From NCBI GenBank assembly GCA_029449235.1, contig JANATG010000002.1:1798001-1862000 (forward strand): 64,000 bases of DNA, read 5' to 3'. The DNA is from Linnemannia schmuckeri. Lineage: Eukaryota > Mortierellomycota > Mortierellomycetes > Mortierellales > Mortierellaceae. The notes under the pieces were generated by a model. It was not told the DNA's origin. It worked only from the letters and a program-made list of their open reading frames with translations, and made no database searches. Made by a program: the position numbers and the translations under genes. Below, one piece after another: positions 11,959 to 23,679 of this stretch. How positions within the stretch are numbered: the first letter of the stretch is position 1; each line of letters begins with the position of its first letter.

Positions 11959-14358
11959 ATGGTTCCTTCCAACAGCGATATTGATATGGCACCTGCCTCA
12001 CCTGTCATGGAGCCCACTACAGGTTCGACTACTATCAAGGACAAGGATACTACGATGCGATCAGAGGAGGAACAGCAGCAGGAAGTTGAAGAGAAGGATG
12101 ACAACACGACGGCCAAAGACACACTTAAGCCTGAGGAGTATGCTTTATTATCGGCTGCAGAGGACAAGGATCCACTAAAGTCTGAAGGCGATAGTCATGA
12201 CGCACTCAATGTGGATACGGATGACGGAACTGACGCCGACCCAACCAACCACGCCACATCCTTGCCAAACGGATCATCCATTGCAGGTCAGCATTCCGCG
12301 GAGAAAACTGTCGAGAAAAAACCTAGGAAACATATCGAGCGAGAATCAAAGCGAGGACAAAAGTCGTCCAAGGCCAATGGACACTATCCAGTCGAGGAGG
12401 AGGAGCACGAGATGGAACATCAATCGCGGCATCCCTCGGATGAGAAGTACAGGCGATTGAAGCGGAAACTCAAGGAAGTTTTGGAGGTATGGAGTATTCC
12501 TTGTCATGCCAGGAGTAATGGTGGTCTCGTTCTACTCTGGAAGAGACTTTTTTTTGCTGACATACTTTTTTATCTCTCGTCATTGTTCACAAATGTCAAC
12601 AGGAAAACGAGCGACTAGGCATTGAACTGGACCGATCGAACCGGAGAGCAAGGAATTTGCGCAGGGAGAAGAAGTAAGCGAAACATCCTCAACTGCATGC
12701 TCTATGTCAACAAACAGATTAAATAGACAAGCTTCGCTATCATGATAAAGGCACTAACCAACTCATATTACTTTGCAATTCGTCGCCGATAGCATTCTGC
12801 TAGACAAGATTTGTACTTATGAACGGGAATCGGACTCGAGTCCCGATACTCTCTCGTCCATGAGCAGTGACAGTGACCTGTCCGACTCGTCATTGTACAG
12901 CCATTTCCGATCTCGCCGCGTCACCCCTACAAGGGCTCCTGCGCCACCTACCTCCAACAACAAGCACCTTCGAGTCCCAGCCGCCAAAGAGACAAGGTCG
13001 TCCTCCCCAGTTGCACATCACCCTAAAAAGACAGCTGGCAAGGCGGGAGGACGTCGGTCCCCTGCTGTCACTGGTCGCAAGGATCACAAGGAGCCAGCAC
13101 CAACATCGACACCCTCGACGATCACTAATGTCGGATCCGCCACCCAAAAGCCTAAACGGATCCACAACTCTAGCAAGCTCAAGCCCAACTCGAACAAGGT
13201 CCGCAAGGTTCAGGTGCTGGAGAAAAATGAGGATGGTAGCATCAAGTTTCCAGTGACGATTGGTATTATTACCATTATGAAGATCGGACATGTTGTCTCT
13301 GATCGCGAGGCGTTCCACAACGAGCGCTATATATGGCCTGTTGGGTACACTATGTCTCGTTCCTACAACAGTATGGTCAACCCGAATGAGCAGACTGTGT
13401 ACACCTGTAGTGTCATTGACGATGGCGAGGCACCAAAGGTAAAAAAAATATGTATCCCAGTGTTATTTATTAATTTGGTGGCGTTGATTAATGCTTCACG
13501 AAAACTAACATTTCGGTCATCCATCACCTGACTGTCGTGCGATAGTTCCAAATCGATGCTGAGGACCAGCCTGGCAAACCTATCATTGCCGGAACAGCAA
13601 CGGGAGCATGGACACATGTTGTCAAGACTGCCAATGCTATTCGGAAACGAGACCACTCGAACTCTGCTTCAGGACCAGACTACTTTGGATTTTCCAATGC
13701 GACGATTGCCAAGATGATCCAGGACCTGCCACATGCTGACGAGTGCAAATCGTATATCATGCAGCGGTTCGAGGAGCCCTCTGTCAAGCCACCCAGTACT
13801 CCCGAGAAGCGCAAGAGTTCCAACTTGGGATCGTCCAAGAGCGGCAAGGGAGGTGAGGGTAATCAGGATGATAATGAGGACGAGGAGGAAGAAGACGATG
13901 AGGATGACGAGTATGCTTCGTTGGGAACACCAAAGAAGAAGAAGGTCAAGCGTTTGGCATCGCCTAAAATCCGTCAAACTGGATCTGGACAAGACAATGC
14001 CGACAAGTCTCGCGCAACGAGCGATGATGAGATGCAAGAGCCTAATGAGCCTGAAGAAGTTGAAGCTGATGCCGAGGAAGAAGGAGAAGGAGACGAGGAA
14101 GGAGATGGAGAGGATGACGAGCAGGAGGAATTAGATGTGTTGGATGGCGATGAGACCTTGTCGGATAAGGATACGGCGGATGAGGATGTTGATATTGACG
14201 ACGAGGAGGATGATTTGGCCGAGACTCCATCAGCCACGACTGCGGCGACTGCCGATTCCACGACTACCAACCCGCCCATTGTGATTACCACCGCTGAGGA
14301 GGCCAGCGCGAGTGAAGATACTGTCAAGGCTGATGCTACTGAGGATGCCACAGCATAG
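11959..14358 (+). CDS. FYRN/FYRC-domain nuclear protein, TBRG1-like
   Basis: Four exons: 11959-12486, 12603-12673, 12793-13438, 13546-14358, giving 685 residues. An N-terminal acidic, disordered part is followed by a charged helix (EKYRRLKRKLKEVLEENERL, about 160-182, then RRARNLRREK), a Ser/Pro-rich basic linker, an FYRN-type segment (about 352-395, with IGIITIMKIG and ERYIWPVGY), an FYRC-type segment spanning intron 3 (about 400-485, ending DYFGFSNATIAKMIQDLP), and a long Asp/Glu-rich tail. FYRN/FYRC pairs occur in chromatin proteins such as KMT2/trithorax and TBRG1; helix plus FYR pair without SET or PHD fits TBRG1-like proteins. A chromatin role is inference. The acceptor at 12792 is the least certain junction: its CTAAC branch site lies about 40 nt upstream and it is the only phase-compatible site. 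Confidence 0.82.
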
Positions 14359-15928
14359 CGCCTTGAGCCTCTTCGTTCTTAGTACCAGTTTAATTAACAA
14401 AAAAACACGTGTTGTTTATTCTGTACATGGCATAGTGGTGGCTGCCTCTGTGGCGCCCCATCCTATTTTCGGAGATTTAAAGATATATGTCCGGATGACC
14501 GAGTCTCGGATTGTGAATGATGACTGGTAGGCAATACTAGTGGGCAAGGCAGGGGAAGGATGAAGGAGCATTTGAAAAAGAATGTGGAGCAGGAACATTT
14601 GGGTGGGCTTTTCTCGAACAAAACCTTAACGTTGATGTTACCTTACAAAGCATACAACTGGCATGCGACCTTTACCGAGTAACCGCCATTTTATTTGTTG
14701 CTGTTGATTTTTCATTGAGCAGAAAGGAGAAAGGCGTTATATGAGATGTGGTTTTGGGAAATCAAAAAGGTGAGGGTTGTAGAAGAATGATCTATTAGCA
14801 ATGGGGGGTTTTTTTTTTTGTGATCGAAGATAGTGAAGAAGCTAGGGTTCGGCTTGACCTGATCGGATACTACCCATCTCCAACGCAGACCTTACTCCAC
14901 TCCTACCTGTCCTCCTTCACCTCTCGCCCACATGTTTATGTTTGTATGGCTGCATGTTGTGGGTGACAGGATGAAAAGAAAGATCGAAATTGACCACGAC
15001 GCCCTGACCCCTTCGCAATAATTTAATAACCTCTGTCAGAATGTATTTTAGTTCTCCGCACCACAATTGGTTTGCTAAAAGGCGGTGTATGTACCTTGTT
15101 CCTTTGTCTTACATTGCCCTTGTCTAGTCTTTCCATGGACGGCAAAGGGGAGGAGGGGGTGTGGGCGGCGGCTCTCAGGATGTGGGTGATGGGAATGGAA
15201 CAAGAAAGAACAAACGAGCAGACGGAGACAGAAATAAAGAGCCTTTTTTTTCGTCTTTGCTTTGTGTTTTTGATTTGTTTGTCAACATGAAAGAACCTCT
15301 TGACTGACCGTGGTAACTCCATAACAAACAACGAAGGGCTTGGTCGAGACCTTAATGATTCTCTTTCGTGCCGACAAGTTGCCTCTATCTTTTTTTATTT
15401 ATGCTCTCGCTTCACAGTAGACAGAGAGTGAAGGCGAGCGTTTGTATGGTACACTATAGTATCTTCATTCGTCTACTTGTCCTTGAGTTGTGGAACACAA
15501 GGTTTTGGTACGCTCTCGATGCTACCTTTGCGTTCGTCTTTGGCGCCCTAATTCTTGTCTTCTGTTGTGTAATTTTGAGCCAAAAACTTGTTTTCTCTTA
15601 TCGCAGTTCTTGTTTTTCTTCGTTCTTTTACCTTTGGTAATTGGGGGAGTTTCGTGGACCCAGGTGAAGGAGCATACTGGTTGTTCGTCGAACATAAAGT
15701 CAAATCCGTTTGATCAGGCATTCTGATCAATAGCAAAAAGTACTGTACCTTTTCCTCTTCAACTACTCTAATTGGACAATGGAGAAAAACGAGCAAGATG
15801 AGTAAGTCAGGGTACCAAAGAGGCCACCACCTATTATCTCGGCAAACCTGGTCTCTCATTGCTATTCGCCGAGAGGAAAAAAAATAGTCAGGCACCACCT
15901 ATTTATTTAATTCTACGCTATTGACACG

Positions 15929-16042
15929 AAAAAAAAAAAAAAAAAAAAAAAAACTTGCTTGTTCGGATAGAGTATTGGTCATCTTCCCCGTTAAACGTTA
16001 GTGCACTCGTTCGTTGTTACAAAAAAAAAAAAAAAAAAAAAA
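15929..16042. repeat. Two poly-A tracts
   Basis: Runs of about 25 A (15929-15953) and 22 A (16021-16042), separated by 67 bp of unique sequence. No target-site duplication or element body was seen beside them, so they are called simple repeats. Confidence 0.9.
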
Positions 16043-16730
16043 GAGCCAGGGGTAGGGCAGGTTCATTCCTCTGATTTCATTGCTTCAGGGTTAATAATAG
16101 TTGGTTTGTTGGTTTGTAAAGCGAACAAAGCGGACAGCGTGGATGTTGGTATTGTTTTCATTTGTGGGCCTTGTCCCTGTCGTCGGCCGGGCGCTGTAAA
16201 AGAAAGAAAAAAAAAAAGCGGCTCTCAAGTCAACGACAGAAAAATGACAATGGAGAGTGATGGCAAATAACCCAAGCCCTTGCTTTCGATCCTTCGAATG
16301 CTCTCGTTTATCCGCCTCGTGTGTTGTGTGTTTGTGCTTTTCCCCCGAGGAAGAAAGATACAGCTAAATCAATGGGTTATGACTCTCCCAGCATAGGGCG
16401 GTATCCCCCGATAATTCCATGGAGTTAACAATTCGACAAAACAACAAAATAAATTAAGCAGAAAGTGGCAATGGGCATGGGTCTGGAAGCAGATGTGGAT
16501 GAAGAGGAAGAGGAAGGAGGAGGATGAAGGATAGCGGCGAAGGAAATAAAAAAATAACCTGCTCACTTTATTCGATTGGCTACGAGGCGTTGAAAATAAC
16601 GGAAGCCTACTTTGCCTGAAGTTGGCTCCAGCCCTTGGATAAAGTAAAAGAGGGTCGAGTCAGGTTCATTTTAATATGAACGACAAAGCGGTTTTTATTT
16701 TTGTTATATGGTACTTGGAGGGATGTAATG

Positions 16731-16780
16731 TAGCATTAGACGTAGCATTAGACGTAGCATTAGACGTAACATTAGAGTAA
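16731..16780. repeat. Tandem repeat of a 13-bp unit
   Basis: Three to four copies of a GTAGCATTAGAC-type unit, the last with a base change (GTAACATTAGA). Short minisatellite in the intergenic region. Confidence 0.9.
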
Positions 16781-17461
16781 AGCGACAGCCCGCAAAAAAA
16801 AAAGAACAAGGAATGGGTTGAGTAGGTATCCAGGTCGAACGTGGATCATGCTGAATGTGTGTCGGCGCCATTGATCTTGTTGTTTCTTGTTCTGTACCGG
16901 CTGTTAGTTACAGGGATGTGTGTATTCAAGCACTCGATTACCTCGACAGAGAGGACGAAGGCCAGGATGCAGAAGAGCATGGTGTACCTGTAGACAAGAA
17001 AAGAAGAAAAACAAGCCTGTGTACAAGGGTCATCTGGCCCTTTGGCCTTCGATTGGACTCCCCTGTCCCCTTGCCCTCATTCATTGGGTGATGTGTCCAT
17101 GATCATAGTGCATCTCTTATCATTCGGCCCCTCCATACTTTCTCCTGTCCCTTCCTTCTTTTCTTCTTCTTCTCTTCTTCTTTATTCTTCTTTCCTCCCC
17201 TGTTGAATCTTCACCCCTTCATCCTTCCTCCTTTCTCCATCTCATTCCCTTCCATCCCCCACCGGAACAGCGGTGTCCATTCCCCTCCTCACTCTCTCTC
17301 TAACGAAAACTCACCCTCTCGCTTTGTAATTGTTTTTCCCTCATTCGCCACTTCACTCGACTCTCCTTCCTCCCCCCTCTTCCACTTCATTTTGCCACCA
17401 CTCGCTAATCCTACCTCTCGCCTGCACATATATATCCTCTCTCTTCCCTTCCGCAAAAAGA

Positions 17462-17599
17462 ATGACACGATTCTTTACAAAGGTCTCCGCCCTGGCGACC
17501 TTAGCCATTGGCTTGCTGTCAACAGCCGAAGCCCTCGGTTCAGGTAAACAAATAACCCTATCACTCCCTTCTTAAACTCTCTTCTCTCTCTTTCTCTCC

Positions 17600-17631
<32 letters not shown>

Positions 17632-20600
17632 TCGTATCTTTCAGTAATCTAAACAAGAGAAGCAAAACAACAAAACCTGCTCTCTCCCTACCTTGGCGAT
17701 AAGCTGGCACAGGAACATTTATTTTCTACACCTTTGTTCCTCGGTTCGCATTTTTTGGTTTCATTTCTCCACGGTTGTATTTTGTTTTCCATGGGCGCAC
17801 TCCTTTTTCAATGTTTGGTCCGCATTGGTTCTGAGCAGGATAAAACGGAGGAAGGAAGAAGTTAAATCGCACAAATTACAAGAACGCCATTGTCAACACT
17901 GTCGTCGCGACACTACTTCCAGCCAACCCAATATTCTGTCAGTCCTTGCCGTCTCCAATACGACACACGGCGAACATAATGGGTGGTAGCATGTGCTATA
18001 ATTGTTGTTGATATTGTTGGCACGAAACGGTTTTTGTATGCCTGTGGAGAGGAACATATACCAGATACAGCAACTAAAAACGAACCTGTTTATTGAGGCA
18101 GACGGAAAACACCATTGGTCGTTAAATGGTGCTCTCTTTTCCTCATTTTTCACATCTCTCCGTTCCTTCCACCCCTTGCATTCCTTCGCCCACACTCATA
18201 ACAACAAACAACAAACATCGAAACCACTTTCAGAACCAGCTATGACCAACGACGACTGAGAAGGTGTAGGTGTTGTGGTTGTTGCTGATGTTTGCAGAAG
18301 TCAGCCCTGCCCTTGTTTTTTCACGCCCCATTGCTCACAGACGAAAGCACGATACCACAAACCAAATCAACAACAACAGTTATAACAACAACAAAAAACA
18401 AACAAACCCAGCCCAGTAGCTGACTTAAAAACAATGAAGAAAAAGAAAAAAAGAAAACAAAGGCTCTATAAGGTATATGTGCTTTGTACGCCGGGATTGT
18501 TTATTTGTATTGGAGTGTAAAGGAGGAGGACTCCCTCCAAGGGCTAGATCGTGATCACACAACCACGCATGTTGGAGAAAGCAAAAGAGCGTTGTAGACG
18601 TTTAATGAAATGAAGGCACGCAATTGCCTTGTCTCTCAGTCAGTCAACCAATCCTCTCCCTTTTGTCGTCGTCAGGGTCTCCCTTGAACGTTCACATCTA
18701 CATCTACATCTCCCTCCTTCCCGCCTGACCCCAATCAAGCAATCTAAGTCGTTGTTGGGGTTGTCATATAAAAAAATTGTATAATTGTTGGCTCTCTTTT
18801 TCCCCGACGAAATAGAGCCCTTGCTGGCTCCACATCTCTCCTTAGACGTAAATACCTCCACGTACCCCATCCATGTCGGAGAGAGAAGGTTTTGGGGTGA
18901 TTTGGAATTAGAGTGCACGAAGCAGCAGTAGGGTCAGAGGTTTCTCCTGTTACTCTCTTCTCCCACGCCTTTGTCTTGACATCTTGTCGGGACCCAGAAA
19001 AAGGAAAAGAAAAAGCTCACCACGTGTACTAAATTGCTTATTTTTGTAAACTATTCTTACTATTCCTACAATAGCTGTCACTTACGATGGAGCTCTCTGC
19101 ATGAACTACGTCAACTACCAGGTCTGGGTGCCTCCAAATTTTACTGTCGCGGTGATCGAGGGAGAACTCCTTCAAGCAGGACTGACTGCAGATGTCATCT
19201 CCAAGATCCCTCCCTCCTGCAGCGGACCGTTCATTGAATACGTCTGCTCCTCTTCCTTCCCAAGAGTCGTTACCACAGGACGTAAGGAAACAATGACTCT
19301 TTTTTTGGACATGAGGCAGCATGAATTAATAAATTTCAGGCACTAATCCTACACCTTTAATCATGCCCTATAGCTGGAACGGCAGATGTTCGATTTGCGT
19401 GCAAGTCGACTTGCCAGTCCGTGGTGACGAATTGCAGGGCGATTCTTCAGCAGTTTGGCAAACCCGAGTTGATCCCCAACTGTGATGGCGTCATCCAATC
19501 TACACTCAAGACTGTCCCTCCAAATGGAATTTTATTCCAACCCGATGGTCAATGCAACGTCGTCAAGCCATTGATCGCCTCCAACTCTTCATCACCTGAC
19601 ACTGGATTCAAGTGCCCTCCTCCTTTTATCCCTGCCAGGCCTGGTATGCCACCCTCTCCAACCTGTAACGCCGACTGCTGTGTTCCTTGCCCAGCTCAGT
19701 ATCACCTCTACCGCGAAGGAGCATTGGATAAGGGATTCAGGATGACCAACATCATGCGTGCCGTCTCGATGGTCTTTTCGTTCATCCTGATGATCTCGTA
19801 TCTCTGCCTACCTGACAAGCGCTCCCATCCTAGTGCCTTGATTTTGCTCTTTGCCATCTGCGTGTTCCTGTTCTCGGTCGTCGTCATCTTTCCCCTGATC
19901 GACACCAATGCCATGCAGTGTGTTGACGAGTACACTCCCAGTACCCAGCAAAACAATCTTAAGTGCGCCATTCAAGGTATTTATTTTGCTTTTTTATTTC
20001 ACGTTTTTGCCTTCAAGCGCGTTGTTGTTACTCAGTTGCATTGGGTAGATGACCTAATTACTGGTTGCTATTGTGATATGAATAATATAGGGGCGATGTT
20101 GATTTTTGCGTCGGTGTCGACTTGCGCCTGGTGCTCGGCTTTGATTGTTAACTTGCATCTACACACTGTCTGGAACTCTGCCTGGCTCGCCAAAAAGTAC
20201 TGGCTTTTGCACTCTATCTGCTGGGGCTTCGCCATCACCGTCACCGCTGTTGCTCTGGGAACTGGACAGGTCCGCTGGGAGTTTGCGACCCTGTGCTTGA
20301 TCTCACAGGAAAAGTCGTCGACCATTTTCTTCTACCCCATGGCTGCTATGATCTTCCCCGCTTTCTTGATCCACATTGCGACATTCTTCCACATTGCCAG
20401 GATCTCTGCCCAGGCTGGCGCTGATTCCGAAACCATGTCTCGCTCAACCTTGTCTGCCAGTGCTGCTGCCGTGATCTCTCACCGTCGCCATGTCATGATG
20501 GCGATCAAGATTCAGTGGCGTGCGGCTGTGATGGCCATCTGTGCGTTGCTCTGTGTGACATTCTACTGGCTGTTCTACTTCTTGCAGCTGAGCAAGATCA

Positions 20601-20881
20601 ATCCCCGTGAGCTGGCTCCTCATGTGTTGATTTTTGCATCTTGTCTTGGAAAAGGAAAGAGTCATGATACCTGCGCGGACGAGTTGGCGCCTCATTTGCC
20701 ACCGTATGGATTGATGCTTGCGGCTGAATTCTTGGTGTCGTCGATTGGCACGGTGATCTTTATTGTGTTCTTCAAGATGACTCTTGTCCGGGAATGGGGA
20801 GAGTGGTTCTCGTCGATCGGATACCTTTGCACTGGAAAGAGACGCCAAAAGCAGGAGCAGGACCAGTTCTTCGTCATCTAA
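17462..20881 (+). CDS. Frizzled/Smoothened-like seven-transmembrane receptor
   Basis: Four exons: 17462-17543, 19075-19281, 19374-19976, 20091-20881, giving 560 residues. The model predicts a signal peptide (1 to about 25), an extracellular cysteine-rich domain (about 30-190) and seven hydrophobic helices (about 215-520). The CRD shows the Frizzled pattern: an opening Cys (C36), PPSCSGPFIEYVCSSSFP, then ACKSTCQSVVTNCRAILQQF followed by IPNC; a CPAQYHLY linker leads into TM1. The cytoplasmic end of TM7 reads FFKMTLVREWGEW, close to but not matching the KTxxxW Dishevelled-binding motif of animal Frizzleds. Frizzled-like receptors without a known Wnt ligand are known from early-diverging fungi and amoebae; ligand and coupling here are unknown. 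Exon 1 is linked through an unusually long 1531-bp intron and is the weakest part; it supplies the signal peptide and fits in phase. Confidence 0.88.
17544..19074 (+). other. Long first intron of the Frizzled-like gene
   Basis: 1531 bp between GTAAAC and an AATAG acceptor; other introns in the window are mostly 50-450 bp. It holds a CT microsatellite (about 17579-17632) and CAA-rich sequence near 18360-18410. No internal exon was identified. Confidence 0.6.
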
Positions 20882-23355
20882 AGCTCTGCTAGCGATGATG
20901 ACTTTTTCTCAATTGTTGTCGTTTTGGTAGATAGATGGCGGAGAATGCGTCGTGGAACAGCCTTTTTTTTTTTTCCACAAACGATTTTCACATTTCGCAC
21001 AAAAAATTTTCGGGTAGTTTGAACCGAACCCGTACAGTAGAATAAGTTTTTCCTAATGAACATGTCATTTTTAATTGATACAAATAATGCCTTGCGATAT
21101 CTTTGTTGGCTGCGGAAAAATGCAAATGTACGTCGTGTTATGAACGAAGGATGGTCCGAACTCGATATGTAGGTCGTCTGAGGGTCGACTGAGATGTCGA
21201 GAGTTGTCCGAGGAGAAAGGGCCAACGACAAGTACTGTTGTTTATTTGCACTAAATTGTATCTCGGTTGTCCGATCGGAGAAATAAAAAAAATGACGAGA
21301 TGGTGGCGCCTGTCCTGTCCTGTCGTTGTCCTGAATCTTGCGCACGAGGGACGATCATGAGGACACGAGACAACGTCTGAGCAAGAGGAGGGGAAATGCG
21401 CAAGAGGGGAAAAGGTACAAATGACTTCGGAGATAATCAACCACTCTCCTGTCGAGGAGGTCTCCAGGTTGTAGAGTATGACTACGGGACCTATTTATGG
21501 TAGAGTTATTCTGCGTTGGCAGTTGCTTCAAGTAGACGAGCATTGTGCCCATGGACAATCAGGGACACAATTTTAAAAAAGATCTATTATCACGATTTCT
21601 AGGGGTGCGAATAAAAAAAAATCAAGTGTGAAGAACGACGATCGGAATGATGTCCATTGTTCGAGTTATTTGGCGCTAGTGCTCCAAAAGGCATAGAAGG
21701 AAGCTAGAAAAGATTATTATTAACATCATCGTAGATCGGAGCCCACCACTTTTTTCTTTTCTAAAACCATCTCAGATGTAGAAGGAGAAGGAAAGGGGAC
21801 AATCACTAGACGCGTTTATTTGTGGTTTATTCAGTAAAGTTGGTAGCACGAGAAGCAAAAAATATCAAAAAGTAGATCAGTCAGATCGGTCTGTTGGTCC
21901 GAGCTTGTCATCGTCTTTTTTTGTGACAATGCGAAACGACAACAACAACAGTAACCTGGCAACACAAGAAGTAGAAGAAGGAAAAGGAAGAAAGGGAAGA
22001 CAAGAAAAAGGAGAAATGTGCTCATCCGAATAGGATAATTTGCTTTCTTGTATGTAAACAGAAGCATGAACACAACAAGCACAAAAAGAGAATACGCGGC
22101 ATTGAAGTTGAGAGCTTGTTGTATTTTCATATTAGAAAAATCTTGCACGGAGATGAAATAAAAAGTAAGGAATTCTACAGAGATTGCACTACTTACCTTG
22201 CATGGTGTGCATGCGAGATTGCCACGCTGTTTTATCTTGTAAGGACATCCTCAGATACAGCAGGATTGGCGAGATGGTAGTTGTTGTCGAGAAGGACAGG
22301 AAAAGAAGCTCATTCGTATGTGATGGAAGGAGAGAAAAAAAGCGGAAAAGAAAAGAAAAGAAAAGAAAATAAATGTCCGTTGAACGACTTTCTACTTTTC
22401 ATCACTTGACCATGCGCTCATTTGAAACTGAGAAAGTGATCACTCGGATTTTGTAGTGAAAACACACACAGCACCGAATGATTACCAGACTTCATTTCTC
22501 TTTGTTGCTTGTTCAACCAGTCCCTATTTTTTCTAAGACAAAAGAGGGGTGATGTTATGGTAACAGCAGGGAGTGAAGAATGACATTTTTCATTTTTTGG
22601 ATAGCGCGCTGACTGTTTTGTGTTCATTGCTTACTATCATTCGAAAAACTGTTGTCCTCGAGGTATGTTGCTTTAATGGTGCCACATACACACAGAGACT
22701 TTTATATCGCATGAGAGTAGAGTGCTTGTGAGAGGGGGAACATGCTACACACGCTGTTGTTCATTTTGGCAGGCAGATACGCTGGTTTTCGATCTGCATG
22801 GAGGAAATACGAATGAAAAATGGATAAATAGCGAGCGAGAGTAAGAGAGTGAGCAAAAAATAGAGAAATTCGTGAAATAACATCAACAGTTGAGCCCTTT
22901 GAGCAAAACTGGACAGAGGCTGAGAGAGAGAGAAAGAGAGAGAGAGAGGGAAAGAAGGAGAGGAGGGAGGATAGAAAAGCAAGAAAAAGAGTGAAAGAAC
23001 GAGAGCAATTGCATATGCAGCGAGGTGGGAGTATGTGGATGAGTGAGTTCAAGAGAGCGAGAGTACTTTGACGGATCGAAGTGAAGGCCACAGCACTTGG
23101 CAAAAAACAAGTGGGATGCGACGAGACAATAGACGATGGGTGGGGACAACGATGAACAATGGCAAAAGACAGCTAGGGGCATGGTACAGGATGTATGGCA
23201 TGCATGTGCATCGAGAGAGTGTGGTTTTCGTTTGTGGCCTATTGTTTGTTATGAGTTTGCGAGGATGGACGAGTAAGAGTGCGAGTGAGAGTGCAAGTGC
23301 GAGTTAGAGTACAGTTTGTGTGGTCAGTTCGAAATCGATTCGGTCATCGTTTCTT

Positions 23356-23391
<36 letters not shown>

Positions 23392-23679
23392 CTTTCTCAT
23401 TTCGCAGCGAGCGAATAAGGTCTCGTTTACCCTTTTTTTTTCTATCTTTTCTCTTTTCGCCTCCTTATTACTCTTGCCTTTCTCTTTTTGCACCCCTTTC
23501 GCCACCTCTCAACTTCACTTCCCCCGCCTCTATTCTCCTCTCTGTCTCCAACACCCTTCGACTGCATCCATCACTTTCCACTCTTCACTCTTCACTTCCT
23601 CATTTCACTTACACCTTCACCAATAATACACATAGCCTGTTACAACTGAACCGCTCCTCCTCCCTCCCATTTACCCGCC
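20882..23679. other. 2.8 kb intergenic region, no gene seen
   Basis: No supported coding sequence. Contains an (AAAAG)n repeat (about 22335-22370), a GA-rich block (22900-23000) and a 32-nt poly-T run (23360-23391) in the upstream region of the PPZ-type phosphatase gene. Confidence 0.55.
23360..23391. repeat. Poly-T tract
   Basis: About 32 consecutive T some 290 bp upstream of the phosphatase start; followed by CT-rich leader sequence typical of these promoters. Confidence 0.95.

Larger units (their letters stand above)
14359..17461. other. 3.1 kb intergenic region, no gene seen
   Basis: No supported gene. It contains two poly-A runs (15929-15953, 16021-16042), a tandem 13-mer (16731-16780) and the CT-rich leader of the Frizzled-like gene from about 17120. 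A 78-codon frame at 16855-17091 has a partly coding-like charged stretch (ALDYLDREDEGQDAEEHG) but no neighbouring exon could be attached. Confidence 0.5.

Noticed and set aside
15929..16042. Poly-A runs as retrotransposon tails
   Set aside because: No element body, reverse-transcriptase remnant or target-site duplication found beside them.
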